A DNA stretch of 34,221 bases from an uncultured Alphaproteobacteria bacterium (GCA_910577205.1 CAJTMA010000014.1:19591-53811); one strand, 5' to 3'. Counted from the stretch's first letter, positions 25,405 through 32,786 are shown. Notes: a model not told the origin generated them from the letters alone. Numbers and translations: made by a program.

Positions 25405-25434
25405 AACGTCCTTATCCCACAGGATAAGGACGTT
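25405..25434 (-). terminator. Terminator of the rubredoxin gene (minus strand)
   Basis: A 13-bp perfect stem, AACGTCCTTATCC with GGATAAGGACGTT, has loop CACA. On the minus strand it is followed by T6. It sits between converging genes, with the T-run overlapping the K+ channel stop. Confidence 0.85.
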
Positions 25435-25455
25435 AACGCTGACAGCCCCTAAAAA

Positions 25456-26121
25456 CTATTCATAAACAAAATAGCTTTTATCCACGCCGCATAACGGACA
25501 AACCCAATCATCCGGCAGTTCTTCAAAAGGGGTTTCTTCATCATAAATATAACCGCAAACAGTGCAAACCCAATGCTTTCCTTCTTCATTTTTTACTTCT
25601 TCAGACATTTTTTCCTCCTTTTCTGCTGATTTGAATTTATTAAAACTGTTAATAACATCAGTTTTAAAATAAGAGCGATAGTCATAGTAAGTCAGCGGCT
25701 CTCCGCTTTTGGTATCGACACAGCCAACAACCTCCGCCAGAAACAACGTATTGCTGTCATAAGTAATACTCTGTACGACCCGGCAGTGCATTGTGGCAAT
25801 GTTATCTTCCAAATAAGGGAGGCCGCCCTGAATAAAATGCTTAACATCTTTCCATTTATCAACTGTCCGGCTGCTCCGAAACCCGAAATTGGCAATCACC
25901 CACGGTTCAACAGTCTTCCCCAATACAGAAAGCGAAAACTCTTGTTGCGCTTCAATGCATTGCTTGGTGTAGCTGCCGTTAGTGCAAGATAACGCCAAAA
26001 TCCAAGGTTTATTGGCAACCTGCATCACAGCGTCAACCACGCTTCCGACCGGACGATCTCCATCTCGGGAACCAAGAATATAAATTCCGTGTGTCAACTT
26101 ATATAAAGCATCCATATTCAT
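25456..26121 (-). CDS. Flavin reductase-rubredoxin fusion (high-molecular-weight rubredoxin)
   Basis: A 221-aa protein. Residues 1-160 are a flavin-reductase-like FMN-binding domain (YKLTHGIYILGS, NKPWILALSCTN, HCRVVQSI). An acidic linker follows, and residues ~170-221 are a rubredoxin with CTVCGYIYD and CPLCG ligands for one iron. The layout matches Hrb of anaerobes, which passes electrons from NAD(P)H to oxygen- or NO-reducing flavodiiron proteins, so a role in oxidative or nitrosative stress is likely. ATG 26121 is preceded by AGGAG, and the longer frame to 26178 is not needed. A strong internal start lies before the rubredoxin part (25606). Confidence 0.88.
   Translation of the reverse strand: MNMDALYKLTHGIYILGSRDGDRPVGSVVDAVMQVANKPWILALSCTNGSYTKQCIEAQQEFSLSVLGKTVEPWVIANFGFRSSRTVDKWKDVKHFIQGGLPYLEDNIATMHCRVVQSITYDSNTLFLAEVVGCVDTKSGEPLTYYDYRSYFKTDVINSFNKFKSAEKEEKMSEEVKNEEGKHWVCTVCGYIYDEETPFEELPDDWVCPLCGVDKSYFVYE
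25606..25618 (-). promoter_or_regulatory. Internal ribosome binding site and ATG for free rubredoxin
   Basis: On the minus strand GGAGG (25614-25618) lies 5 nt before an in-frame ATG (25606-25608) inside the fusion gene. Starting there yields a 50-aa rubredoxin (MSEEVKNEEGKHWVCTVCGY...) of normal stand-alone length. This is far better than the background expectation in coding sequence. Confidence 0.65.
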
Positions 26122-26182
26122 TTGGCATCTCCTGTTATTATGCTTTGATATATATAATATCGCCAAAAGAATATACAACCCG

Positions 26183-26389
26183 TCAATAATGCGGCGGCGG
26201 CGTTTCTTCGCTTAACGGCTTGACGGTTTCGCGCTCAAGCAAATTAAGCAAATATTTATTTTGCTTAACCAGCTTGTCAATCATCTTGCCCTGATCGATA
26301 ACAACCTGATTTAAATCATCCGCCATTTTTTCCTGATTAGCTAAAGCAATTTCAATCGCCATTAACCTTTCTTCGATTTCGTTTATCAT
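26183..26389 (-). CDS. slyX: SlyX family protein
   Basis: A 68-aa predicted coiled-coil protein with heptad-like leucines and isoleucines (EERLMAIEIALANQEKMADDLNQVV) and the diagnostic C-terminus ETPPPHY, identical to E. coli SlyX. The biochemical role is unknown. It starts one base after the acetyltransferase stop (TAAAATG), so the two are translationally coupled. The flavin reductase-rubredoxin gene lies about 60 bp downstream on the same strand. Confidence 0.92.
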   Translation of the reverse strand: MINEIEERLMAIEIALANQEKMADDLNQVVIDQGKMIDKLVKQNKYLLNLLERETVKPLSEETPPPHY

Positions 26390-26390
26390 T

Positions 26391-26969
26391 TTATTTTCCT
26401 TTATTTACCTTGGCAAACAGCAACTCATCACGATATTGCCCATAAGCATAACGCGCTTCTCTCATCATCCCTTCCAGCTCAAAACCGCAGCGTTTTGCCA
26501 CAGCTGCCGATGCCAAATTATTTACATCACAAACAATCTCCAAGCGATGAATTCCCCTTTCAAACAACTCTCTCTCCAACAAGCTGACTGCCTCGGTTAT
26601 ATAACCTTTTCCGATTTCTTTCTTATTTAAATAATATCCGTATTGCGCAAAATGATGCAAATATGAAATTGTATGAATACCTCCGGCACCGACCAGCAGC
26701 TCCGTTTTTCGGTCAAGAAAGACATATTCGAAAGCCTCTTGTTTTTTCCAGTTTTCTTGAAAAATATCCGTTATCTGCCGAACATCGTCAATAGATTGCG
26801 TATCATCGACCCAAAATAAATATTCTCGTAAAAATTCTCGGGAAGAATCAATCAACTCAAATAACGCTTCATCATACTCATGCGTTCTCGGCCGCAAAAT
26901 AACCTTCTGCCCGACAATCTCTTCCGGTAACGAAAATTTCTCAAATTTTTTTATTCCTAAATCCAACAT
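26391..26969 (-). CDS. RimJ/RimL-type GNAT acetyltransferase
   Basis: A 192-aa GNAT-fold N-acetyltransferase. Typical features are the N-terminal RPRTHEYDEALFELI, the aromatic AQYGYYLNKKEIGKGYITEAV with the acetyl-CoA pyrophosphate loop (GKGY), and NLASAAVAKRCGFELEGMMREA, the signature of the RimJ/RimL subgroup that modifies protein N-termini such as ribosomal proteins. Self-immunity or aminoglycoside acetylation are possible alternatives. It is the first gene of a short operon with slyX. Confidence 0.88.
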   Translation of the reverse strand: MLDLGIKKFEKFSLPEEIVGQKVILRPRTHEYDEALFELIDSSREFLREYLFWVDDTQSIDDVRQITDIFQENWKKQEAFEYVFLDRKTELLVGAGGIHTISYLHHFAQYGYYLNKKEIGKGYITEAVSLLERELFERGIHRLEIVCDVNNLASAAVAKRCGFELEGMMREARYAYGQYRDELLFAKVNKGK

Positions 26970-27043
26970 TGCTTTTTATCCGCTTTTATTGTTTACTATA
27001 CGCATCAATCAAACCTCTTAAAGCATAAGATTAGGATTTCACA

Positions 27044-28324
27044 ATGTCAATTTTAATCAAAAACATCTCCCATAATAACCAAACTTGCGACATTTATATC
27101 GAAAACCGCCATTTTGCCAAAATTGCACCGCAGCTTGACCTTGAAGCCGATACCGTTATTGACGGCCGCGGCCATGCAATTCTTCCCGGTTTCTACAATA
27201 CCCACACCCATGCCGCCATGTCCATCCTGCGCGGTTTCGGCGATAATAAACCGCTGTTTGAATGGCTGTCGGAAGATATCTGGCCGATTGAAAACCAATT
27301 GACACCCGACGACATTTACATTGCCAGCAAACTGGCGATTCTTGAAATGATAAAATCCGGAACGGTCTTTTTCTCAGATATGTACTTCTTTCCGGAAATG
27401 ACTATCCGAGCCATTGACGAAATGGGTATCCGCGCCGCCGTATCCATTGTCGAAATGGATATGTTTGATCCAACCCGCACCAAAGAAAAACAACAAGCCA
27501 CGCTGGATTTCCTGAATCAACCCAACCCTTGCCCTGACCGCCTGACAAAAGCTGTTTCCTGTCATGCTGTTTACACTGTTTCCGAAGAACTGTTTAAATG
27601 GACTGCCGATTTAGTACATGAAAGAGATTTGTATTTGCATATTCACGCCTGCGAAACCTCAAAAGAAGTTTGTGATTGCCGTGACAGATATCAAAAATCG
27701 CCAATTGTCAAATTTGCCGAATGGAATTTGCTCCGCCCAAAAACAATTCTGGCCCATGCCATCCATCTGGACACACAAGACATCAAATTAATCAAAGACA
27801 GCGGCACCTACCTCACCACCAATCCGGTATCTAACTTGAAACTGGTTTCAGGCTTATTTCCGTTTCAGCAGCTTAACGGCGAATTTCCGCACCACATCAC
27901 GCTCGGAACAGATGGCGCGTCATCCAACAATAATCTGAGTATGCTTGAGGAAATGAAAATCTTTTCTTTAGTCAGCAAATGGCAGGCACAAAATGCCTTG
28001 GCCGGGCTGGACAAAGACATCTTTACCGCGGCCACCCGCAACGGCGCTCAAGCTTTTGGACTGAATGCCGGAATCATTGAGGAAGGCGCTCTCGCCGACT
28101 GTATTCTTGTGGATTTGAATAATCCGTTCATCACCCCAAGCTATAACCTGCTGTCAAATATGGTCTACGCCGCAGACTCTTCTTGTATCCGCGATGTCAT
28201 CTGTAATGGCAAATTAATTATGCAGAACCGTAAAGTTCCGGGAGAAGAACAAATCATCGCTGATGCCCACCGCTTGGCCGAACGCATAAAAAACATCAAA
28301 CCCATCCCCAATGCCGTTCCCTGA
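27044..28324 (+). CDS. MTA/SAH deaminase-like amidohydrolase
   Basis: A 426-aa metal-dependent amidohydrolase of the 5'-methylthioadenosine/S-adenosylhomocysteine deaminase group (MtaD/TrzN/SsnA). Zinc ligands are HTHAAM (His54, His56), the histidine in HIHACETS, the histidine in LAHAIHL and the aspartate in LGTDGASSNNNLSM. The segment FGDNKPLFEWLSEDIWPIENQLTPDDIY is characteristic. The reaction would be deamination of MTA or SAH in methionine/purine salvage, though paralogues act on other aminated heterocycles. Cysteines are numerous (CHAVYTV, HACETSKEVCDC). It is divergent from the GNAT gene and followed by a bidirectional terminator. Confidence 0.88.
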   Translation: MSILIKNISHNNQTCDIYIENRHFAKIAPQLDLEADTVIDGRGHAILPGFYNTHTHAAMSILRGFGDNKPLFEWLSEDIWPIENQLTPDDIYIASKLAILEMIKSGTVFFSDMYFFPEMTIRAIDEMGIRAAVSIVEMDMFDPTRTKEKQQATLDFLNQPNPCPDRLTKAVSCHAVYTVSEELFKWTADLVHERDLYLHIHACETSKEVCDCRDRYQKSPIVKFAEWNLLRPKTILAHAIHLDTQDIKLIKDSGTYLTTNPVSNLKLVSGLFPFQQLNGEFPHHITLGTDGASSNNNLSMLEEMKIFSLVSKWQAQNALAGLDKDIFTAATRNGAQAFGLNAGIIEEGALADCILVDLNNPFITPSYNLLSNMVYAADSSCIRDVICNGKLIMQNRKVPGEEQIIADAHRLAERIKNIKPIPNAVP

Positions 28325-28331
28325 CAACAGA

Positions 28332-28359
28332 AAAGGCATTCAGAAAACTGAATGCCTTT
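28332..28359. terminator. Bidirectional hairpin between convergent genes
   Basis: AAAGGCATTCAG (28332-28343) pairs with CTGAATGCCTTT (28348-28359), loop AAAA. It lies between the deaminase stop and the convergent Nudix stop. Only short T-runs flank it. Confidence 0.7.
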
Positions 28360-28371
28360 CGCTTATTTAGA

Positions 28372-28818
28372 TTACAAATCAATCACTTCCAGTAATTTAA
28401 AGTTTTCATCATAAACATAACGGCGCTTAACATATTTCCCGGCAATAATATCGGGTAAAAAATCCCTGTCGGCTTCACGCATTTCAGCATATGGAATGCT
28501 ATCCGCATCTTGCCAAAAAGCATTTACCTCATCCTCGTTTTCCTTAACCTCTCCCGAATAGACCGTGCTTTTGAAAATATGAACATAAAAATCAAATCTC
28601 GGAAATTCCACATATCCGACTTGCTTCGGATTCTCAATCACCAAACCTGTTTCCTCAAAAGTCTCCCGCCGGACGCAATCCTCCATCGTTTCCCCGTCTT
28701 CCTTTTTGCCGCCGGGAAAATTAACACAGCCCTTATTAATACCCCGGTGATGACGTATCATCAAAAACTTATGATTTTCAACATCTTCAATAATCGACAA
28801 AGACGCTTCTTTTCTCAT
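28372..28818 (-). CDS. Nudix hydrolase
   Basis: A 148-aa MutT-like pyrophosphohydrolase. The Nudix box runs from Gly37 (GGKKEDGETMEDCVRRETFE, then ETGL) and contains G-x5-E-x7-REXXEEXG with all catalytic glutamates. Members hydrolyse nucleoside diphosphates linked to X; the substrate here is unknown. ATG 28818 has GGGGAAG upstream, so the longer open frame to 28875 is not needed. It is convergent with the deaminase gene. Confidence 0.88.
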   Translation of the reverse strand: MRKEASLSIIEDVENHKFLMIRHHRGINKGCVNFPGGKKEDGETMEDCVRRETFEETGLVIENPKQVGYVEFPRFDFYVHIFKSTVYSGEVKENEDEVNAFWQDADSIPYAEMREADRDFLPDIIAGKYVKRRYVYDENFKLLEVIDL

Positions 28819-28884
28819 ATCTTCCCCTGTTTGTAAATTATATTTACAAAATACATTTTTCTTTTTTAAATACAATATCCATCA

Positions 28885-28914
28885 CAAAAAAGCTCCCTAA
28901 AAGGGAGCTTTTTT
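28885..28914 (-). terminator. Terminator between the Nudix gene and the gene behind it
   Basis: AGCTCCC/GGGAGCT (28891-28897 with 28903-28909) is flanked by A-runs and T-runs on both sides, so it works in either direction. On the minus strand it ends the hypothetical membrane protein gene. Confidence 0.8.
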
Positions 28915-28915
28915 A

Positions 28916-29338
28916 CTAGATAAATTCGTACACAATGCGGTCAAACATCGGTTCTCGCCGGCATAAAACAACTTGATGGCGATAAATCTTTTTCAGTTTT
29001 CGGCGGCGACGTTCAATAAGCGTAACCGCAATACCTCCCACCAAAGGCAAAATAATTAGCCCGCTACAGAACAACATAACATCTTCTAGGGTGTAAAAAA
29101 TTTTCCCCAGCTTCAACGCAAACGCGACAAACAGAAAAGAAAACAGAACGAGAAGAAGCACCGTCAAAACCCAATTTCTGATTTTGTCAGCCATTTTCCT
29201 CGCACCAATAAACGCGTCAGCTGCTTCTTGATTTGGTGTGAAAATAACTATCCCTTCGGACAGCTCATTAATCACCTCAAAACCGCTATTGTGCAGAAAT
29301 TGCGCACAAAAAACCTTAAATAATTGTTTTGAATCCAT
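28916..29338 (-). CDS. Hypothetical two-helix membrane protein
   Basis: A 140-aa protein from ATG 29338. A soluble N-terminal segment (~50 residues) with FEVINELSEGIVIFTPNQEAA is followed by two hydrophobic helices (about 60-80 and 88-110), then a very basic stretch (ERRRRKLKKIYRH) and a short C-terminal tail. The charge pattern puts both ends in the cytoplasm. I do not recognise the family. It is divergent from the hypothetical gene at 29461, with 122 bp between. Confidence 0.65.
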   Translation of the reverse strand: MDSKQLFKVFCAQFLHNSGFEVINELSEGIVIFTPNQEAADAFIGARKMADKIRNWVLTVLLLVLFSFLFVAFALKLGKIFYTLEDVMLFCSGLIILPLVGGIAVTLIERRRRKLKKIYRHQVVLCRREPMFDRIVYEFI

Positions 29339-29460
29339 ATGATATAATTTAAAAATAATTGTTTTTTCACCGACACCATAGCTCAAAAACAAATAAATAC
29401 AACTGTTTTTTATTGCATTTTGGCGCAAAACAATATACTATTTCCGCAAAATTAATCATT

Positions 29461-29835
29461 ATGTCTTACCTCAAAATTATTACCAATGAAATGAAACGAA
29501 AACAATTATTATTACAAGCTGAAGACGAGTTAAAAGAATACTTTGTCAAAATCGCGCATATCGGATGCACATTCTACTGTGAAAAAATGCACACACACAG
29601 AGCCTATTCTGACATCATCAAGAGTCTGCATCAAAAGCTGCAATTGCCGATACAATTAATTGTCCGCCGCAATTCTGAACTGTTCTTTTATGGAAAAGAA
29701 GCAACTGCCCAAGCCTTATATAACGGCTTTCCCCAACCACTCGGACAACCGAAAAAGGATTTAGACCTGTGGGTATGGAGTGGAGAAATCCCCGCCGACA
29801 TAACTTGGGAAGACATCATCGATATTATCATCTAA
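29461..29835 (+). CDS. Hypothetical protein
   Basis: A 124-aa soluble protein, ATG 29461; an upstream in-frame start at 29359 has no visible ribosome binding site. It has an amphipathic N-terminal helix (KRKQLLLQAEDELKEYFVKIA) and an acidic Trp-containing C-terminus (DLDLWVWSGEIPADITWEDIIDIII). No recognised motif or family. It lies 19 nt before the EF-Tu domain II-like gene and probably shares its transcript. Confidence 0.65.
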   Translation: MSYLKIITNEMKRKQLLLQAEDELKEYFVKIAHIGCTFYCEKMHTHRAYSDIIKSLHQKLQLPIQLIVRRNSELFFYGKEATAQALYNGFPQPLGQPKKDLDLWVWSGEIPADITWEDIIDIII

Positions 29836-29854
29836 CATTAAAACGCTTCATTCT

Positions 29855-30133
29855 ATGAAAACTAAAGAAACTTTTTCATTGCAGATTGATGCCGTATTCG
29901 ACATTCACAGCCAAGGAATCATTGTAACAGGACGTATTGAAACCGGAAAAATTAAAACCGGGGACTTGCTCAAAATTTCCGGAAACAATATTGAGCTAAA
30001 CACAAAATGCCTCAAATTGCAAAAATACTTGCGCCCAATTACAGAAGCTGCAGCAGGAGAATACATTGGCATCACTTTGTCCGATGTTTCCAAATCGCAA
30101 ATCAGCCGAGGTATGCAATTATCTTCTGATTAA
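29855..30133 (+). CDS. Stand-alone EF-Tu domain II-like protein
   Basis: A 92-aa protein covering almost exactly one translation-factor beta-barrel. FSLQIDAVFDIHSQGIIVTGRIETGKIKTGD matches EF-Tu domain II (pattern F.lpIedvFsi.grGtVvtGrve.G.ikvGd), and the remainder (AAAGEYIGITLSDVSKSQISRGMQL) matches its end (AGenvGvllrgi.r.eieRGqvl). There is no G domain or domain III. In EF-Tu this barrel contacts the aminoacyl end of tRNA and the ribosome. The function of a free copy is unknown. It is followed by a strong terminator. Confidence 0.82.
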   Translation: MKTKETFSLQIDAVFDIHSQGIIVTGRIETGKIKTGDLLKISGNNIELNTKCLKLQKYLRPITEAAAGEYIGITLSDVSKSQISRGMQLSSD

Positions 30134-30134
30134 C

Positions 30135-30170
30135 AAATAAACGCCGGTTGCAATCCGGCGTTTATTTTTT
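30135..30170 (+). terminator. Terminator of the EF-Tu domain II-like gene
   Basis: AAATAAACGCCGG (30135-30147) pairs with CCGGCGTTTATTT (30155-30167), loop TTGCAAT, and ends in T6. The rest of the gap to 30240 holds only an imperfect hairpin (AAAGGTCCGC/GCGAACCTTT) that may end the minus-strand genes. Confidence 0.9.
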
Positions 30171-30240
30171 GACACTTGCTGCAATAAAAAAGACACAAAA
30201 AAGGTCCGCTTTTATCATCTGCGAACCTTTAATTCCTAAT

Positions 30241-30450
30241 TTATAGCACTGATAATATCAGCAAAACAACAATACTCCCAAAAAATATTAACGGAGGACT
30301 GCAATTACTGTTATGCGCATTTCCATATTGATCAAAGCGAGGAGTCTGCTTATTATCCCGCATATTATCAATAACCAAACCAATAATCCCCAATAAGATA
30401 AAGGCGACAACAAAGATAATTGCCTTTGCTTCAAAACTTAACATATTCAT
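30241..30450 (-). CDS. Small two-helix membrane protein
   Basis: A 69-aa protein with hydrophobic helices at about 8-28 and 51-69 and a polar loop (NMRDNKQTPRFDQYGNAHNSNCSPP) between them. Family unknown. It lies 8 nt downstream of the 143-aa protein gene on the same strand, so the two are probably one operon. Confidence 0.6.
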   Translation of the reverse strand: MNMLSFEAKAIIFVVAFILLGIIGLVIDNMRDNKQTPRFDQYGNAHNSNCSPPLIFFGSIVVLLILSVL

Positions 30451-30458
30451 GGCATAAA

Positions 30459-30890
30459 TTATTTAGATGATACAATCGTAATAATGTGATTTAATAGGTT
30501 TTTATTATCACTAATTTGCTTATCAGAAAGACTTGCTGCCTTTTGCAAAATCATTACCGCTTCTTCTTTCGGCACTTGACATAATTTTTGTGCTAAAAAC
30601 GGATTTTGATTAATCATCGAACATAAAAAATTAAACGTTTCTGCGGATTTGCAAATTCTATAACTCTCCAAGTCAATAGTTTCCTTTGCTCTTTTCAAAT
30701 TATAAATATCCTGCAACCGCCTATTCAATGTAATAACAATCTGTGTAGATAAACAATTCTCACGCATCGCAAGAACCAAATACTCTTCTTCAGAAGACTG
30801 TCCCTTAGAAGCTGTACCAGATTTAACTTTCCTCCAAACAGCAAATACACATAATGCCACAAATACTGCAAATATAACCAGTGTTTTCAT
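30459..30890 (-). CDS. Hypothetical membrane-anchored protein
   Basis: A 143-aa protein with one N-terminal hydrophobic helix (residues 3-19, TLVIFAVFVALCVFAVW) followed by basic residues, suggesting a cytoplasmic domain anchored to the inner membrane. The rest is alpha-helical in character (RRLQDIYNLKRAKETIDLES; QKAASLSDKQI). No recognisable motif. It is the first gene of a two-gene unit. The upstream region 30891-31040 is very AT-rich and I see no other feature in it. Confidence 0.6.
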   Translation of the reverse strand: MKTLVIFAVFVALCVFAVWRKVKSGTASKGQSSEEEYLVLAMRENCLSTQIVITLNRRLQDIYNLKRAKETIDLESYRICKSAETFNFLCSMINQNPFLAQKLCQVPKEEAVMILQKAASLSDKQISDNKNLLNHIITIVSSK

Positions 30891-31047
30891 AATTAAAAAA
30901 TTAAAATAAATAAATAATTAATTAAATAATAAATTTTCTTAACATTGTACATATCATAAAAAATATTTTTGTCAATTTCTCCAATATCAAAAACAGAATA
31001 CTTTATAATATAGAATACTAGCCCACACAACCATCCTCTGAGATGAA

Positions 31048-31374
31048 CTTCCAAACCACCCCTCTTGCAACCAGCATCCACCTACCTCGCTTCCTCCCCC
31101 CACTCTGCCACCCTGCATCCGCCAGCCTCGCTTCCTCACCTCTCTTGCCGACCTACATCCCCTGCTTCACTTCCTCACCTCACTCTGCCACCCTGCCTCC
31201 GCCAGCCTCACATCCTCGCCCCTCTCTTGCAACCAGCATCCACCTACCTCGCTTCCTCATCCCACTCTTGCCACCCTGCATCCATCAACCTCGCTTCCTC
31301 ACCTCACTCTGCCACCCTGCCTCCACCTGCCTCACTTCCTTCCCCCACTCTGCCACCCTGCATCCACCCATCTC
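31048..31374. repeat. 41-bp minisatellite with strong strand asymmetry
   Basis: Eight diverged copies of a 39-42-bp unit, with boundaries near 31088, 31129, 31168, 31209, 31250, 31292, 31333 and 31374. A typical copy begins GCTTCCTCACCTCACTCTGC. The plus strand is almost only C and T, and the minus strand is G/A-rich (GGGTGGCAGAGTG). The first and fifth copies share CTTGCAACCAGCATCCACCT, giving a higher-order period of about 162 bp. All reading frames are open only because stop codons are rare in such sequence, and I do not call a gene here. Confidence 0.9.
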
Positions 31375-31470
31375 ACTTCCCACCCAATCTCTAACCTGTT
31401 TACCTCTCCTGCCATCTCCCTTACCAAACTCAATCCCCCATCAATGTGCATCCATCTATTCACCATCTTT

Positions 31471-31716
31471 TAAAACAAAAAAACCACCCAAATGGTGGCT
31501 CTTTAATAACTGAAATGACAAACACTGACGTCGCTTTGCTCCGCTGCTTCATCATTGCTCGGGCTATTCAGCACTCCGCAACATACTCCCGTCTGCCTCT
31601 CCTCCTTGTCGAACCAGCTTTCTCGCTGGTTCAAACTCATATCTTCTCAATCTTTTAAAATAAAAATACCACCTTTAGGGTGGCATTTTTATTTTAATGG
31701 TCGGAGTGACTGGACT
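31471..31716 (-). repeat. Decayed tRNA-Pro tail unit (terminator-hairpin-spacer-terminator)
   Basis: Read on the minus strand behind tRNA-Pro: terminator 1 (31657-31695), a hairpin of T-arm sequence (TTGAACCAGC, loop GAGAAA, GCTGGTTCGA; plus 31609-31634), a spacer with GACGGGAGTATGTTGCGG (31576-31593) and terminator 2 (31481-31500). Both terminators continue as TTTTAAAAGAT. The second tRNA tail expected near 31508-31526 is only weakly recognisable (7 of 19 matches, most differences transitions). Confidence 0.65.
31657..31695 (-). terminator. Terminator of tRNA-Pro
   Basis: AAAATAAAAATACCACC and GGTGGCATTTTTATTTT form a long stem with a short loop. On the minus strand it begins a few bases after the CCA end and is followed by T-rich sequence. 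Confidence 0.85.
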
Positions 31717-31774
31717 CGAACCAGCGACCTCTACGTCCCGAACGTAGCGTTCTACCAGGCTGAACTACACTCCG
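31698..31774 (-). tRNA. tRNA-Pro (CGG)
   Basis: A complete 77-nt cloverleaf on the minus strand: acceptor CGGAGTG/CACTCCG, anticodon arm CTACG-TTCGGGA-CGTAG with anticodon CGG, T-arm starting GCTGGTTCGAG, A73 and encoded CCA (31698-31700). Confidence 0.97.
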
Positions 31775-31791
31775 TTATCCTGACTTGCCTA

Positions 31792-31819
31792 TGTTTATCA
31801 CAAAAAATAAATTTAACAA
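31792..31819 (-). promoter_or_regulatory. Possible promoter of tRNA-Pro
   Basis: On the minus strand TTGTTA (31814-31819), 16-bp spacer, TAAACA (31792-31797), 18 bp from the tRNA 5' end. The surrounding sequence is very AT-rich, which weakens the call. Confidence 0.4.
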
Positions 31820-31948
31820 GTCTTTTTTATATAAATAAATTACAAAAAATAATTTTTTTTAATAAAAAAACAAAAAAAATTCTGACACCCTCTGTATTTT
31901 CTATAAAAAACAATTACATATAAAAAATAAAAAACAATTAAACAAAAA

Positions 31949-31976
31949 TTGACAAATAAAAATTTTATGCTATATT
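31949..31976 (+). promoter_or_regulatory. Strong sigma-70-type promoter of the lipoprotein gene
   Basis: A consensus TTGACA (31949-31954), 16-bp spacer ending ATGC (extended -10-like) and TATATT (31971-31976), with the start codon 44 bp downstream. Confidence 0.8.
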
Positions 31977-32019
31977 AGCGTTAACCTTTTGTTAATAACT
32001 TTATAAATAGAGAGATATC

Positions 32020-32556
32020 ATGAAAAAGTTTCTTGTTTTGACTGCTTTAATGTTTGTATCTGCCTGTGCTTCCGGCCCTATCTACCGCAGCAACACCCAA
32101 GCTGATTATACTCATTACAACTGCACCGGCCGCCGCCCTTGCAATGCCGCCCCCAAACAGATTGTCAAACAAGCTCCGGCTCCTCAACCCATTATGGTTT
32201 ATGAAGCTCCTCGTCAGGTTGTTACACCTTGCAATACTGTGGCTAACAGACAAGTTCAAGTAGCAGCCCAACCATGCAACAGTTGCGCTCCTTCTGTTAA
32301 AGTTGTCAAAGAACCTGTAGAAATTGTTTATAAAAAAACAACGACAACCACGGTTTATGAACCAAGAACCACAACTGACGTAACTTACGAAAAAGAAGCA
32401 ATCGTCACCAAAACCATCGTAACCACACAAACACAAGAAGCTGCTCCGGTTCAAGTTCAAGTCGAAACCCCGAAAGTAGAAACAATTTCTTATACTATCG
32501 ATTCGGCCACAACAGAAAATACCGCTCCGGTTATGCCGGCTGAAGAAATCAAATAA
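32020..32556 (+). CDS. Small outer-envelope lipoprotein, unknown function
   Basis: A 178-aa exported protein. The signal peptide MKKFLVLTALMFVSAC ends in a lipobox with the lipidated cysteine at 16; the next residues, Ala-Ser, favour outer-membrane sorting. The mature part is low in complexity: a Cys/Pro-containing region (CTGRRPCNAAPKQIV, PCNTVANR, PCNSCAPS), then a Thr/Val/Glu-rich tail (KKTTTTTVYEPRTTTDVTYE). Cysteine pairs could form disulphides. I recognise no family. It has a strong promoter and a terminator, so it is an abundant-protein candidate and probably monocistronic. Confidence 0.8.
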   Translation: MKKFLVLTALMFVSACASGPIYRSNTQADYTHYNCTGRRPCNAAPKQIVKQAPAPQPIMVYEAPRQVVTPCNTVANRQVQVAAQPCNSCAPSVKVVKEPVEIVYKKTTTTTVYEPRTTTDVTYEKEAIVTKTIVTTQTQEAAPVQVQVETPKVETISYTIDSATTENTAPVMPAEEIK

Positions 32557-32581
32557 TTTCTCTAAAAAAAACTTCTTATAC

Positions 32582-32607
32582 GCCCCGCCAGCAAAGCGGG
32601 GCTTTTT
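32582..32607 (+). terminator. Terminator of the lipoprotein gene
   Basis: GCCCCGC (32582-32588) pairs with GCGGGGC (32596-32602), loop CAGCAAA, followed by T5. Confidence 0.88.
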
Positions 32608-32686
32608 GTTTCCCCCTCCAAAAGGAATAATTAATTACTATATAAATAACGACACGAATCGCGCATAATATCTAAGGATAACAATT

Positions 32687-32767
32687 ATGGAATGGAAACA
32701 ATCTCACAAAATATTTTTTGCAGTCATTATTGTTTTTCTAATTTTAGCTCTTAGTTTATTTAATTGA
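32687..32767 (+). CDS. Tiny single-helix membrane protein 1
   Basis: A 26-aa frame: MEWKQSHKIF, then the hydrophobic FAVIIVFLILALSLFN. An AAGGATAA sequence lies before the ATG. A short polar, basic N-terminus followed by one membrane helix is the typical small-membrane-protein plan. It resembles the next tiny frame in sequence and layout, which supports translation. Function unknown; a regulator of a membrane complex or a type I toxin-like peptide are possibilities. Confidence 0.5.
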   Translation: MEWKQSHKIFFAVIIVFLILALSLFN

Positions 32768-32786
32768 ATAGTAAGGAGATAAAAAC

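Noticed and set aside
31043..31513. A 156-aa and a 109-aa Pro/Ser/Leu-rich open frame
   Set aside because: They span the 41-bp minisatellite in two frames; openness follows from the pyrimidine bias, and there is no ribosome binding site or recognisable protein.
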